Of a DNA stretch of 64,000 nt, positions 46,109 to 55,500 are shown in pieces. The notes under the pieces are model-generated. The model worked only from the letters and a program-made list of their open reading frames with translations. It searched no databases and was not told the DNA's origin. Made by a program: the position numbers and the translations under genes. How positions within the stretch are numbered: position 1 is the stretch's first letter; every line of letters starts with the position of its first letter. Location of the stretch: the NCBI RefSeq assembly GCF_036488675.1, contig NZ_CP133152.1:682001-746000 (forward strand). The letters are read 5' to 3'. This stretch comes from Sinorhizobium chiapasense (GTDB taxonomy: Bacteria; Pseudomonadota; Alphaproteobacteria; Rhizobiales; Rhizobiaceae).

Positions 46109-46948
46109 ATGCCGGTGAAGAAGACGGAACCATGGACAATGGCGTCGATGGACGAGTTGCTCGCCTTTGCGCGGGCGATGGAACAAGAGGCGATCGACGG
46201 CTACGTTTCACTAGCGGCACGCATGAGGGCGGAAAACCGTCCCGATTTGGCGGCAGTGTTCGACCGCCTGATCGCTGAAGAAGAGGGGCACCTCGAGAAT
46301 GTCGATCGGTGGCTTGGCGACCGGGCACAGCTGCCGGTCGCGCTCTCCGAACCGCTCTTCGACGATGAGGGTGCCGGGATTGTCGCTCCCGAGCTTCTGA
46401 CCTCGTACCGTGCCTTTTCCATGGCGGTTCGCAACGAGGAGAGAGCATTCGTCTTCTGGACCTATGCGGCCGCACATGCGCCAAACGACGAGCTAAGGCG
46501 CGCCGCGGAGCGGCTGGCCAGAGACGAGCTGGGCCATATCGCGACGCTCCGCCGCGAACGACGGCGAGCATTCCATGAGATGCGCCATGCCGACACGCAG
46601 GCCGTCAGAGGGAACTTGCCGGTTCTAGAGCGACGACTTTCCAGCCTCCTGATGAAACGGGCCACTTCAGTAGGGGTGCTCGTTGCGGAGCGGTTGCGCG
46701 CCCATTCGGCTGAAGCGGCAGCGCGATCTGAGGTTCTTTCGCGAGAACCATCTGCCGAGACGCCTCTCCTTCGGCACGTGCCGGACAATGTCTCGGAGCG
46801 ATTGGTCCCGCTTTGTGAATTCCTCCTTGATTGCTACCTGGACTTGGCGGAGCGGGAGCGCACGGAGGCAGGACGGAAACGTGCGCAGACGTTTGCGGGC
46901 GAGATGGTCCGCTGCCTGCAGGATGTACGCGCTGTTCCGACCCCATAA
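46109..46948 (+). CDS. Rubrerythrin/ferritin-like di-iron protein beside nosR
   Basis: The 279 residues start at ATG 46109. The first 165 residues form a ferritin-like four-helix bundle with the di-iron ligand pattern EQEAIDGY, EEEGHLENV, NEERAFVFW and RDELGHIATL (ExxH motifs). The C-terminal 110 residues are a further helical region without a recognisable rubredoxin cysteine cluster. Relatives protect against peroxide or handle iron. Divergent placement from nosR with a shared FNR-like box suggests it is expressed under microaerobic denitrifying conditions. The family call is good; its function is inferred. Confidence 0.75.
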   Translation: MPVKKTEPWTMASMDELLAFARAMEQEAIDGYVSLAARMRAENRPDLAAVFDRLIAEEEGHLENVDRWLGDRAQLPVALSEPLFDDEGAGIVAPELLTSYRAFSMAVRNEERAFVFWTYAAAHAPNDELRRAAERLARDELGHIATLRRERRRAFHEMRHADTQAVRGNLPVLERRLSSLLMKRATSVGVLVAERLRAHSAEAAARSEVLSREPSAETPLLRHVPDNVSERLVPLCEFLLDCYLDLAERERTEAGRKRAQTFAGEMVRCLQDVRAVPTP

Positions 46949-46975
46949 CGCATCCAGGTGGCCTTCCCTCGACTT

Positions 46976-47068
46976 CAGCGCCGCGCGTCTTATTAGACGC
47001 GCAAAGGCTGTAGCACTTTGAATTGCTGCATGTATCCTTAGATCGGTACGATCTGAGGATACATGCAG
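46976..47068. repeat. Mosaic palindromic repeat with long hairpin
   Basis: GCGCGTCT (46983-46990) and AGACGCGC (46995-47002) form one palindrome of the CAGCGCCGCGCG...CTGTAG family. A second stem pairs 47026-47045 with 47049-47068: 20 base pairs with one T/G mismatch and a 3-base loop. The 24 bases 47008-47031 recur inverted at 50082-50105. This is typical of rhizobial intergenic mosaic elements. Confidence 0.75.
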
Positions 47069-47111
47069 TAGATGGCAGCGAAAGATTGCGGCGTTCTGAC
47101 GCGAGCCAAAT

Positions 47112-47125
47112 TTGCGTTATGTCAA
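47112..47125 (+). promoter_or_regulatory. FNR/NnrR-like box upstream of azu
   Basis: TTGCG-TTAT-GTCAA keeps the TTG-N8-CAA frame of CRP/FNR-family sites and the TTGCG half seen in the other two boxes. It ends 80 bases before the azu start codon. Confidence 0.65.
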
Positions 47126-47205
47126 AGAACGAACGGACTACACGGCTTAGTCATCGTCCTTGAAAGGCGCCCATGCGGGGTGTCTTCCAGCAAGGAGAAT
47201 TTGCA

Positions 47206-47643
47206 ATGCGTTCCATGACCAAGTTTCTCGTCGGTGCGGCGTTCCTGAGTATCCTGAACGTGCCCGCTTTTGCCGCCGACCACGAGATCAAGATGCTCAA
47301 CAAAGGGACGGACGGCGTGATGGTCTTCGAACCGTCGATACTCAAGGCCAGCCCCGGAGATACCGTGACTTTTGTGCCTGTGGACAAGGGCCACAATGCT
47401 GAAACGGTCAAGGACATGATCCCGCAAGGTGCCGAACCGTTTAAAGGGAAGATAAACGAAAAGCTTAAAGTGACCCTGTCCCAGCAAGGCATCTATCTGG
47501 TCAAGTGCACGCCGCACTTCAGCATGGGCATGGTTGCCGTCGTTGTGGTCGGTGACGCACCAGCAAATGTCGAGCAAGTCAAGGCGGCAAAGTTCCCGAA
47601 CAAGGCGCGTGAACGAATCGACGCCGCGCTCGGCAAGCTTTGA
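47206..47643 (+). CDS. azu: Pseudoazurin (type I blue copper protein)
   Basis: The 145-residue precursor starts at ATG 47206 after AAGGAG; a Sec signal ends at AFA-A. The cupredoxin fold has copper ligands as DKGHNAE (His) and [11 protein letters not shown] (Cys, His, Met), the pseudoazurin spacing. Pseudoazurin carries electrons in the periplasm from the cytochrome bc1 branch to copper nitrite reductase or nitrous oxide reductase, so it is a likely donor for the NosZ encoded 3.5 kb away. The FNR-like box upstream supports co-regulation. Confidence 0.95.
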   Translation: MRSMTKFLVGAAFLSILNVPAFAADHEIKMLNKGTDGVMVFEPSILKASPGDTVTFVPVDKGHNAETVKDMIPQGAEPFKGKINEKLKVTLSQQGIYLVKCTPHFSMGMVAVVVVGDAPANVEQVKAAKFPNKARERIDAALGKL

Positions 47644-47654
47644 GCCTCAAGGAT

Positions 47655-47694
47655 TGCGACTCACGGCGGAGCAAAAATGTCGCCGTGAGTCGCA
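47655..47694. terminator. Bidirectional hairpin between azu and the chemoreceptor gene
   Basis: TGCGACTCACGGCG (47655-47668) and CGCCGTGAGTCGCA (47681-47694) are perfect 14-base arms with a 12-base A-rich loop. It lies 11 bases after the azu stop and 16 bases before the end of the convergent chemoreceptor gene. Confidence 0.7.
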
Positions 47695-47710
47695 GGGTTG
47701 GGCGCGGGGG

Positions 47711-49879
47711 TCAGGCGGCGTCGGCTTGCCGGTGCCTCTCAGCCCAGCCCTGCCCCGTCCGGAAGGTCGCCAGCTGATTGCGCAGCTTGCTAGCGTCGAC
47801 CGCAAGGGTTTCCGAGGCGGCTGTCGTCTCCTCGACCATACCGGCATTCTGCTGCGTGATCTGGTCGAGCTGGCTGACCGTAACAGTAATCTCGCCCAGC
47901 GCCGAGGCCTGTTCCTTGGCAGACTGTGCGATGGTAAGAACCTGTCGGCTGATCAGTTGCACGTGCCGCTCGATACCGGAAAGCGCCTCACCGGTCTTGC
48001 CCACCAGGGCGACGCCGGCCGAAACGTCGTTCGTCGCCTGGTCTATCAACGCCTTGATCTCCCGCGCGGCGGCAGCTGAGCGCTGTGCCAGCTCCCTGAC
48101 CTCCTGCGCTACGACGGCAAATCCCTTGCCGGCTTCACCGGCGCGCGCCGCCTCGACCCCGGCATTGAGCGCCAGAAGATTGGTCTGGAAGGCGATCTCG
48201 TCGATCACACCGATGATCTGTCCAATCCGTTGCGAGGAATTGGCAATGTCGCGCATCGCGCCGACGGTTTTGGCGACGACACGGGTCGCCTCGGCCGCAT
48301 CGCTGCTTGCGATGCCGACCGACCGCTGCGCCTCGTCGGCGCCGACCGACGACATCTTGACCGCGGCCGCGACCTCCTCCAGAGCGGCGGCCGCTTCCTC
48401 CAATGCTGTCGCCTGGCTGCCCGTGCGCCGCGCGAGGTCGTCTGCGGCCGTCCGCAACTCCGCACAACCGCCGTCGATGACGTTCGCGTTCTCGCCGGCG
48501 AGCGAAACGAGCCGCTCGAGCGTCTCGACGGACCCGTTGAAGGCGGTTCGAAGCGCGTCGAAATCCGGGGCGAGCTTCTGGGCGATCCGGAAGCACAGGT
48601 TCCCCCGGGAAAGTTCGTCCAAACCGCGGTTTACATTGTCCAACGCCTGTTCGACATCCCTTGCCCGCGCTGCTCGTTCTTCATCGCGCGACCGAGCCTC
48701 CGCCTGTCGCTCCGCCGCACGACGCTGATCTTCCTCGCGCTTTGCTTCCGCCTGATGCCTGGCAGCCTCAACGGCCCTGGCTACCGCGCGCCCCATGGCT
48801 CCCACTTCGTCCTTGGCATCCGTCTGGCCCACCGTCGTCCGGGCGTCGCCGTCAGCGAGCCGCTCGATTGCCTCGGTCAGTGCCCGGATCGGCCGGACCA
48901 CTCCGAGCGCGATCAGCATCGACACAAAGGCGGCGGCGGAGAGCGCCGCGGTCAGGCCGCCACCAATCGCCGCCAGAGCCGCCATCTGCCGACGGGCGAG
49001 GTCAGCCGCGTCCGCTCGCGTATCCTCGAGCAGCGCCTTCTCGACCTCGCGCATGGTGTCGATCCGTGCAGTCGCCAGGCGATACCATTCGGTGGCATCA
49101 AGGGCGGAGAGATCTCCGGCTCCGCCGGTTGCCAACAGGACCTGCCGCATTCCCGCCAGCGGTGCCGAAGCGTCCGGCGTGACCGGCTTCGCCCGATCGG
49201 CAAAGGCCGGCAGTTTGGTGACGAACTCATTGAGCAGCGTCGTCTGTGCGCCATAGAGTCTGGCCAAGCGGAGCAGGCCCTCGCGATCAGCCAGACCCGT
49301 GGCGATCAACGCGTTGCCTGCCGCCCGTTCCTGACCCGCATATTCCTTCGCCAGCGAGAAGAGATTGTAGGCTTCGACCTTCCCGGCAAGTGCACCTTCG
49401 ATGCGACTTCCATTGGTGAGCGCGCGCGGCACAGTGAGCAGACGGGAAACGAATTGGCTGTAGAGCCCATTGCTCTCCGCTGGCGCCAACTCGCGGCGGT
49501 CGACACGCCCGCGCAGCGCTGCAAGCTCCTGCATCCCCTCCCCCAAGGGAGCGTCTTGATCGATCGCGAGGTTGGACGCGGCGGCCAAAGCTGCTGCGAC
49601 ACGTCCGTCGAAGCCACGCCGCGCAGCGTCCAGAGATGCATCATCGCCATCGGTTCTATTCGCAAGGAAGAGAGCCGTCGCGGCGCGCTCGATCTGCAGG
49701 GCATGCACTGTGTCGCCAAGAATCGATATGTAATCGCTGATCTCCACCAGGCGTTCGGCTTCCCGATAGGTGGCAAAGCTCCCCTCGACCCGCCCGTAGG
49801 CGAGCCAAGCGGCGACGAGCGCCGGCAGGGCAACACACCAGAGGATCCGCTTGGTCAGAGAGACGTCCGACAAACGCAT
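47711..49879 (-). CDS. Methyl-accepting chemotaxis protein with NIT (nitrate/nitrite-sensing) domain
   Basis: The 722-residue receptor has a first membrane helix (residues 10-30), a periplasmic all-helical NIT domain with the HALQIERAATALFLANRTDG signature (about 45-290) and a second membrane helix near 305-330. A HAMP domain (VRPIRALTEAIERLADGD), a coiled-coil linker (AEAKREEDQRRAAER) and the conserved signalling tip (AFQTNLLALNAGVEAARAGE) follow. NIT domains sense nitrate or nitrite. There is no CheR-binding pentapeptide at the C-terminus. Next to nos and azu it suggests chemotaxis toward nitrogen oxides. Confidence 0.9.
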   Translation of the reverse strand: MRLSDVSLTKRILWCVALPALVAAWLAYGRVEGSFATYREAERLVEISDYISILGDTVHALQIERAATALFLANRTDGDDASLDAARRGFDGRVAAALAAASNLAIDQDAPLGEGMQELAALRGRVDRRELAPAESNGLYSQFVSRLLTVPRALTNGSRIEGALAGKVEAYNLFSLAKEYAGQERAAGNALIATGLADREGLLRLARLYGAQTTLLNEFVTKLPAFADRAKPVTPDASAPLAGMRQVLLATGGAGDLSALDATEWYRLATARIDTMREVEKALLEDTRADAADLARRQMAALAAIGGGLTAALSAAAFVSMLIALGVVRPIRALTEAIERLADGDARTTVGQTDAKDEVGAMGRAVARAVEAARHQAEAKREEDQRRAAERQAEARSRDEERAARARDVEQALDNVNRGLDELSRGNLCFRIAQKLAPDFDALRTAFNGSVETLERLVSLAGENANVIDGGCAELRTAADDLARRTGSQATALEEAAAALEEVAAAVKMSSVGADEAQRSVGIASSDAAEATRVVAKTVGAMRDIANSSQRIGQIIGVIDEIAFQTNLLALNAGVEAARAGEAGKGFAVVAQEVRELAQRSAAAAREIKALIDQATNDVSAGVALVGKTGEALSGIERHVQLISRQVLTIAQSAKEQASALGEITVTVSQLDQITQQNAGMVEETTAASETLAVDASKLRNQLATFRTGQGWAERHRQADAA

Positions 49880-50081
49880 GAGGCAATGCTCCAGGGGAAA
49901 TTCGACCTCATGCCGACGCGCCGCAATTCATTTTCGGCCCGATGCACCTACACCGCTGTCAGATCCATCTCTTTGATCCGGCACAAACAACATGGATCCC
50001 CGGGGAGGAAGACAAATCTTGAAAGCGGGCGCAGAGACTACTGCGTGTCGCCTTAGATCGTAGCCAATCGAAGGACAAAAC

Positions 50082-50141
50082 ATGCAGCAATTCAAAGTGC
50101 TACAGCGTCCTTTGTGCGCCTGAAAGACGCACGCGCTGTAG
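50082..50141. repeat. Mosaic palindromic repeat (inverted copy of the 46976 element)
   Basis: Bases 50082-50105 are the exact reverse complement of 47008-47031. CTACAGCG (50100-50107) and CGCTGTAG (50134-50141) enclose an inner GTGCG/CGCAC stem. With the copy at 46976 it forms an inverted pair around azu and the chemoreceptor gene. Confidence 0.75.
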
Positions 50142-50142
50142 A

Positions 50143-50334
50143 TCATTCACGAAAGATGCCCTTGTAGTAGGAACCGTTCCTTGGAGGGGCACCGCTTGCC
50201 CTGGGGTTGAACGCCCCGATCCTGTCCCCCGCATTGGGCGTTATCGATGCAGTGTCAGGGTTCTCTGATACGCAGGCTACGCTGCCGACGCTGATTGCCA
50301 CCGCGGTCAGTGCGAGAATAACAAACTTACTCAT
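50143..50334 (-). CDS. Small lipoprotein
   Basis: The 63-residue protein starts at ATG 50334 behind GAGGAAG. A short signal (SKFVILALTAVAISVGS) ends in a lipobox-like SVAC; the mature part is a 40-residue polar tail (SENPDTASITPNAGDRIGAF, then GSYYKGIFRE). Rhizobia encode many such proteins of unknown function. The stop lies directly against the mosaic repeat, which could act as terminator. Confidence 0.65.
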   Translation of the reverse strand: MSKFVILALTAVAISVGSVACVSENPDTASITPNAGDRIGAFNPRASGAPPRNGSYYKGIFRE

Positions 50335-50626
50335 CTCTACTTCCTCGTTTGAAGGTTGCCCCATGAATCGAATTCAAATCGGGGCGGAAGCCGGGATCAT
50401 CCGCTCGTCGTCCTAAGAATTGGGCCAGTCTGCGGTCGCGCCCAGCTGCTGCAAAGTCGCGGAACTACCTCGGACACTTGCCCGTCAAACGGAAATTCCG
50501 CCGCGCGAAGGATGTCCGGCACTACGGGTTTGGGCGCCTCTGCCGGATCGGCTGCGGCGCCCAACGCTTTTTGAAGCGACCCCTGCCAATCCTGTGGAGG
50601 ATGGCCTGTGCCATGGAGTACAGCCT

Positions 50627-50752
50627 AAGTTTCGGCGCAAAATGTAACGGGTGTGTGACACTCCACCCGAAACTTATCGAGCCGGCCCTGCGAGCGAGGG
50701 ACCAGGCGCCCGGCGCCCGTTCCAACCGTCACGCCACGCTCAACCGAAACTT
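50627..50752. mobile_element. Possible end of a lost IS21-like element
   Basis: AAGTTTCGG (50627-50635), CCGAAACTT (50667-50675) and CCGAAACTT (50744-50752) are spaced copies of one nonamer, the first inverted. Repeated terminal motifs of this kind mark IS21-family ends. No transposase frame is seen. This is the only structure in the gene-free stretch 50365-50825. Confidence 0.3.
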
Positions 50753-50825
50753 CGCGGGCAGAAGCACTCCGCCGTCGGGCAGTTAGGCCTTCCGCAAATT
50801 TCTGATGCGCAGCGAAACGAACCCC

Positions 50826-51272
50826 TCAATAGCCGTAGCGAGCCATCGTGGCGGCGAAGACTGGAATGAGCGCGAAAACGCCGATTTGCGCCCGAATGCT
50901 ACCGCGCACCTTGGCAACGTCCCCGGGTAGCACGGTAAACGCCACTTCGTCCGCATTCTTTCGCCACTTGCGGATTTGCATTGTGGGGCCGATCGAGAGG
51001 AGCCCAACCACGGCAAAGGCCACCATCTTCAACCAGAATGCCCAGTTGTAAACATAGGCTTCCCATCCCTTGAGACCGAAGACGACACGAGCCACTCCGA
51101 CGAGGAGCACAAGTGCGGCGGTCGCGCCGTAATATGCATCGATACGGGAGAGCAGTCTCGCGCTTCCCCCGGACATGTCCGGCCGCACGATCACTGCTTC
51201 CATCGCGATCATCGCCGCCAGTAGGAAGACCAGGAGGTGGTGGGCACTAGCGAGAACAAGATCCGTGAACAT
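50826..51272 (-). CDS. DUF2214-family membrane protein
   Basis: The 148-residue protein has four hydrophobic segments (FTDLVLASAHHLLVFLLAAM, ATAALVLLVGVARVVFGLKG, WAFWLKMVAFAVVGLL, QIGVFALIPVFAATMARYGY). The HH pair in the first helix and YNWAFWLKM are typical of DUF2214, small inner-membrane proteins related to CopD-like domains. No function is known. It is divergent from the TetR gene and probably under its control through the intervening dyad. Confidence 0.8.
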   Translation of the reverse strand: MFTDLVLASAHHLLVFLLAAMIAMEAVIVRPDMSGGSARLLSRIDAYYGATAALVLLVGVARVVFGLKGWEAYVYNWAFWLKMVAFAVVGLLSIGPTMQIRKWRKNADEVAFTVLPGDVAKVRGSIRAQIGVFALIPVFAATMARYGY

Positions 51273-51360
51273 CTGGGACTCCCGCCCGTCTGAAAAAAGG
51301 GCCCCGGTCGGACATGGTGGCTCCGACCTTGACTTTCGTATGGCACGTTAATGTTTACGC

Positions 51361-51387
51361 TGTTAACATAGCGAAGTTCTTAACAGT
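51361..51387. promoter_or_regulatory. TetR-type operator between the DUF2214 and TetR genes
   Basis: CTGTTAA and TTAACAG (about 51361-51367 and 51381-51387) form a dyad with a 13-base spacer, overlapping a second GTTAACA sequence. It lies just before the TetR start and 90 bases from the DUF2214 start. Confidence 0.6.
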
Positions 51388-51408
51388 GTCAAGATTGCGG
51401 TGAAAACA

Positions 51409-51996
51409 ATGAACTCGAAAACAAAAGCAAGAGGATATCATCACGGTGATCTAAGAACTGCGCTGATCGAAGCAGGATTGGCGCTGCTCGAGCGTGAGGG
51501 GCCAGGAGGAGTGAGTTTGCGCGGCGTGGCGCGTCAAGCTGGTGTCAGCCAGGCTGCCCCTTACGCGCACTTTGGCGGCAAGCGAGAACTGATGTCAGCG
51601 ATTGCCACAGTGGGTTTTTCGAGGCTGCGAGATCTGATTGCGCCGCTCGCGTCCGATCCCGCACGCAGCATCGGTGATCTTGGCGTTATCTACATCGAAT
51701 TCGCAAAAGCGAACCCTGGCCTCTACACGCTGATGTTCGGATCCCGCGAGCACGTCGACAGCGGGGACCTGCACCTGTCTAACGCCAGTCGCCAAGCCTT
51801 CGAGCTTCTTGCCATGAAGGCGGGTCGGAAAGGGTCGAATGCAGTCGACGATCCCGGCCCGATTGCGGCTTGGTCTTTGGTGCATGGGCTCGTGATGCTT
51901 CTGATGAACGAGAAAATCCCTGCAGAAATGAACGAGCACCTACCTGAAATCCTTCAGCTGCTGGAGCCGGGGATCGCCGAGCACACGCGCGAGTGA
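51409..51996 (+). CDS. TetR/AcrR-family regulator
   Basis: The 195-residue protein has an N-terminal TetR helix-turn-helix (YHHGDLRTALIEAGLALLE, VSLRGVARQAGVSQAAPYAH) and a C-terminal ligand domain of the WHG type (ANPGLYTLMFG, AAWSLVHGLVMLLMNEKIP). I prefer ATG 51409; a GTG three codons earlier is possible. It probably represses itself and the divergent DUF2214 gene. The RND pump 600 bases downstream may also respond to it, because the pump's own TetR gene is only a fragment. Confidence 0.9.
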   Translation: MNSKTKARGYHHGDLRTALIEAGLALLEREGPGGVSLRGVARQAGVSQAAPYAHFGGKRELMSAIATVGFSRLRDLIAPLASDPARSIGDLGVIYIEFAKANPGLYTLMFGSREHVDSGDLHLSNASRQAFELLAMKAGRKGSNAVDDPGPIAAWSLVHGLVMLLMNEKIPAEMNEHLPEILQLLEPGIAEHTRE

Positions 51997-52017
51997 GGCG
52001 TGTAGCGAAATTCCGCG

Positions 52018-52106
52018 GATGCATGCTTCGGGAACAAATCGCGGCCAGCGTCGACAATGCGATCACGCGGAGATCGACGTGACTGGCTGCAGACATCAGT
52101 TGTCAT
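52018..52106 (-). pseudogene. N-terminal fragment of a second TetR regulator
   Basis: From an ATG at 52106 on the minus strand the reading MTTDVCSQSRRSPRDRIVDA then GRDLFPKHA is the first helix of a TetR protein; similarity ends near 52018, just beyond the stop of the intact TetR gene. A divergent TetR repressor is the usual partner of RND pump operons, so this is probably the lost repressor of the pump at 52.6 kb. The remaining bases to 52597 show no supported gene. Confidence 0.5.
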
Positions 52107-52148
52107 CAGCTTCGGCCGGCCTATTTCGGTGTGGATGGAGGTTGACCC

Positions 52149-52171
52149 TTGACACTGTTTACTGATCGGTA
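52149..52171 (+). promoter_or_regulatory. Promoter/operator upstream of the RND pump
   Basis: TTGACA (52149-52154) is a good -35 element. It abuts TACTGATCGGTA (52160-52171), a near-palindrome of the TetR-operator kind found at RND pump promoters. No good -10 element is seen at the expected distance. Confidence 0.4.
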
Positions 52172-52597
52172 GCGCGAGACCAGGGAGCAAGCGATTTCGC
52201 GAACGCTTCCGAGCGTGATGGTAACCGCACGAAAAAATTTCTGGCACAATGTCACAATGTCGGTTCGCACGATCGTCAAACGTCTAATTAACGACGGTGC
52301 AAATCGCGATTTGCTGGTGTGGAGCCTTGCGATGCGCAAGCTGGATAGGCCGAGGGCGGGAAAGCTTCTTACTGACCGGATAGACCGCGTGTCGGCCACC
52401 GCGGTGAAGGTCGATTTCGGCGCTTGGAGGCCGCCCGGCTCTGCCCCTTCGCCCGCCCCTGTCCCTTCGGATGTCTCCGCTGCGTTTGTCGGGGTCGATG
52501 ACAGGTCGTATCGCGACATATTCAACGATGCCCATCGGCCGTTATCGGCCGGCGCGGCCAACGCTGGCGCCCGCGTCGCACATGGATCGATCCGGCC

Positions 52598-55500
52598 ATG
52601 ATCGAGTTCTTTATCCGCCGACCGATTTTCGCCTCAGCCATCGCCATCGTCATGACGCTGGCGGGCGCCATTTGCTATTTCCTGCTTCCGGTGTCGCAGT
52701 TCCCGGACATTACGCCGCCGCAGATCGTCGTCTCCGCCAATTATCCGGGCGCCAGCGCCCAGGTCGTCGCCGATACCGTCACCACACCGCTCGAGCAGCA
52801 GATCAACGGCGTGCCGGGCATGCTCTACATGTCTTCGACGAGCTCCAATGACGGCTCTTCGAGGATCATCATCTCCTTCGACGTCGGCTATCCGATCGAC
52901 GTCGCGGCGCTTGACGTGCAGAACCGCGTTTCGCAAGCGGCGTCCTCGCTGCCGGCCCTCGTCAACCAAAGCGGAGTGACGATCGCCAAGCAGATACCCA
53001 ATTTCACCGTGCTGGTCAGCCTCGATTCGCCCGATGACTCCGTCGATTTCGCCTCCGTCAGCAACTATGCCTACCTGCAGATCCTCGATCCGCTCAAGCG
53101 CCTGCCGGGCGTCGGCGACGTTCAGCTCTTCGGCGAACGGCGTTATTCGATGCGAGTCTGGCTCGATCCGGACCGGATGGCCAATCTGGGCATCACAGCG
53201 GTCGACGTGCAGAACGTCATCGAGGAGCAGAACGTCCAGGTTGCCGGCGGAAAGATCGGGCAATCCCCGGCGCCGGCCGGCACACCCTTCGAGATGCAGA
53301 TCAATGCGGTCGGTCGTTTGAGCGACCCGAAGCAATTTGCCGATATCGTCTTGCGTGCCGATCCGGCGACCGGCGCGACGATCAGGCTGCGCGACGTGGC
53401 GCGCGTCGAACTGGGCGCGCTGCTCTACTCGTCGTCCGTCAGCTTCAACGGCAAGCAGAGCGTCGTCCTGGCGGTATTCCAGGCACCTGGTTCGAATGCG
53501 CTCGATCTGCAGAGCCGGGTCAAGTCCAAGATGGACGAGCTGTCGCAGCGCTTCCCGAGCGGCATCGCCTATCACATGTTCTACGACACCACGCGCTTCG
53601 TATCTGCGGCAATGAATGACGTGGTGATCACGCTGCTCGAGGCGTTGGCTCTCGTCGTCGCCGTCGTCTTCATCTTCCTCCAGAACGTGCGCACGACGAT
53701 TATCCCGACGATCGCCATTCCCGTGTCGCTGATCGCGACGCTCATCGTCATGTACCTGCTCGGCTTCTCGCTGAACATGCTGAGCCTGCTCGGAATGGTG
53801 CTCGCCATCGGCCTAGTGGTCGACGATGCGATCGTCGTCGTCGAAAACGTCGAGCGACAGCTCGAGTCCGGCCTGCCACCGCTCGCCGCGACGCGCAAGG
53901 CGATGCAGGAGGTGACGGGACCGATCATCGCGACCACCGCCGTGCTTCTGGCCGTCTTCGTGCCGGTTGCCTTCATTCCGGGCGTTGCCGGCAGCCTTTA
54001 CAATCAGTTCGCCCTGACGGTCGCGATCTCGGTCGCGTTCTCCGCCTTCAATTCGCTGACGCTCAGTCCCGCGCTCAGCGCCGCGTTCCTGCGCCATCGC
54101 GGCGCACCGCGATTCGTGCTCTTCCGCTGGTTCAACACCGGATTTCATCGGCTCTCGCATGCGTATGCGCACAGCATTGCGAGACTCGTCCGGTGGCGTT
54201 GGGCCCTCTTCGGACTATTCCTGATCGCCATCGGTTCCACCTACGCACTGTGGCAGCGCATTCCGTCGACCTTCCTGCCGGTCGAAGACCAGGGATATTT
54301 CTTCGTGGTCATCCAGCTCCCTGACGGCGCATCGATAGAACGAACCGAAGCCGTCGCAAGGCAGTCGGAGGAAATCCTTCGCGGCACGGCCGGCGTGGAT
54401 TTCGTCGGCTCAGTGGTCGGCTTCAATTTCCTGAGTTTCGCAAGTCAGTCGAATTCGGCCGTGCAGTTTGCGGTCCTGAAGCCGTGGGACGAGCGGCCGC
54501 CCGAGCAAGGCGCGTCGGCGCTGCGCGAAGCGGTGCAGCCGCTCCTCTTGCAGATCCCCGACGCCCTCGTGCTCGCCTTCGACCCGCCGTCGATCCAGGG
54601 GCTCGGCGCGACCGGCGGCTTTGAATTCCAGGTCGAGGACCTCGGCGGCCATAGCAGCGTGGCGTTGAACGACGCCACGCAGGCCCTGATCGCCGAAGCG
54701 CGAAAGCAGCCGGAAATCAATCCGCACCAACTCTTCACCGCGTTCAGCACGTCGAGCCCGCAATTCAACTATGACCTCGACCGGGACAAGGCAAAGCAGT
54801 TGGGTCTCAACCTGCCGGATATATTCAACACCTTGCAGATCTATTTCGGCTCGCTTTATGTCAACGACTTCAACCTGTTCGGTCGCACTTTTCGTGTAAC
54901 GCTGCAGGCCGATCAAAGCGCCCGCTCCAACGCCAGCGACATTTCCCGGCTTTACGTGCGCAATACGGTTGGCGACATGGTGCCACTCAGCACGCTCGGG
55001 GCGCTGAAGCCGACCGTCGGCCCCGAGACCGTCAGCCACTACAACAACTACCCGGCGGCACTCATAAACGGCGCGGCCGCGCCGGGCTTCAGTTCGAGCC
55101 AGGCGGTGGCGGCGATGGAGCGCGCCGCCGCGGCCACTCTGCCGCGGGACTTCGGTTTCGAATGGACGGGCATCACCTATCAGGAGATCAGGGCGGGATC
55201 GATCGCCGCGCTCGTCTTCGCGCTGGCAATCGTCTTTTGTTTCCTGATCCTGGCGGCGCAATATGAAAGCTGGTCAATGCCCTTCATGGTGCTGCTTTCC
55301 GTGCCGCTCGCCCTCCTTGGCGCCCTGCTCGCCCTGTGGCTGCGCGCCATGCAGATCGACGTCTATTCGCAGATCGGCTTCGTGATGCTGGTTGGCCTTG
55401 CCGCGAAAAACGCTATTCTGATCGTCGAGTTCGCCAAGCGGCGCCGACAGGAAGGCTTGGACATCATCACCGCCGCCGCCGAGGCGGCCCGCCTGCGGCT

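Noticed and set aside
52215..52601. Possible 128-codon gene just before the RND pump
   Set aside because: No ribosome site, no recognisable family, and it overlaps the pump start; composition is that of random open high-GC sequence.
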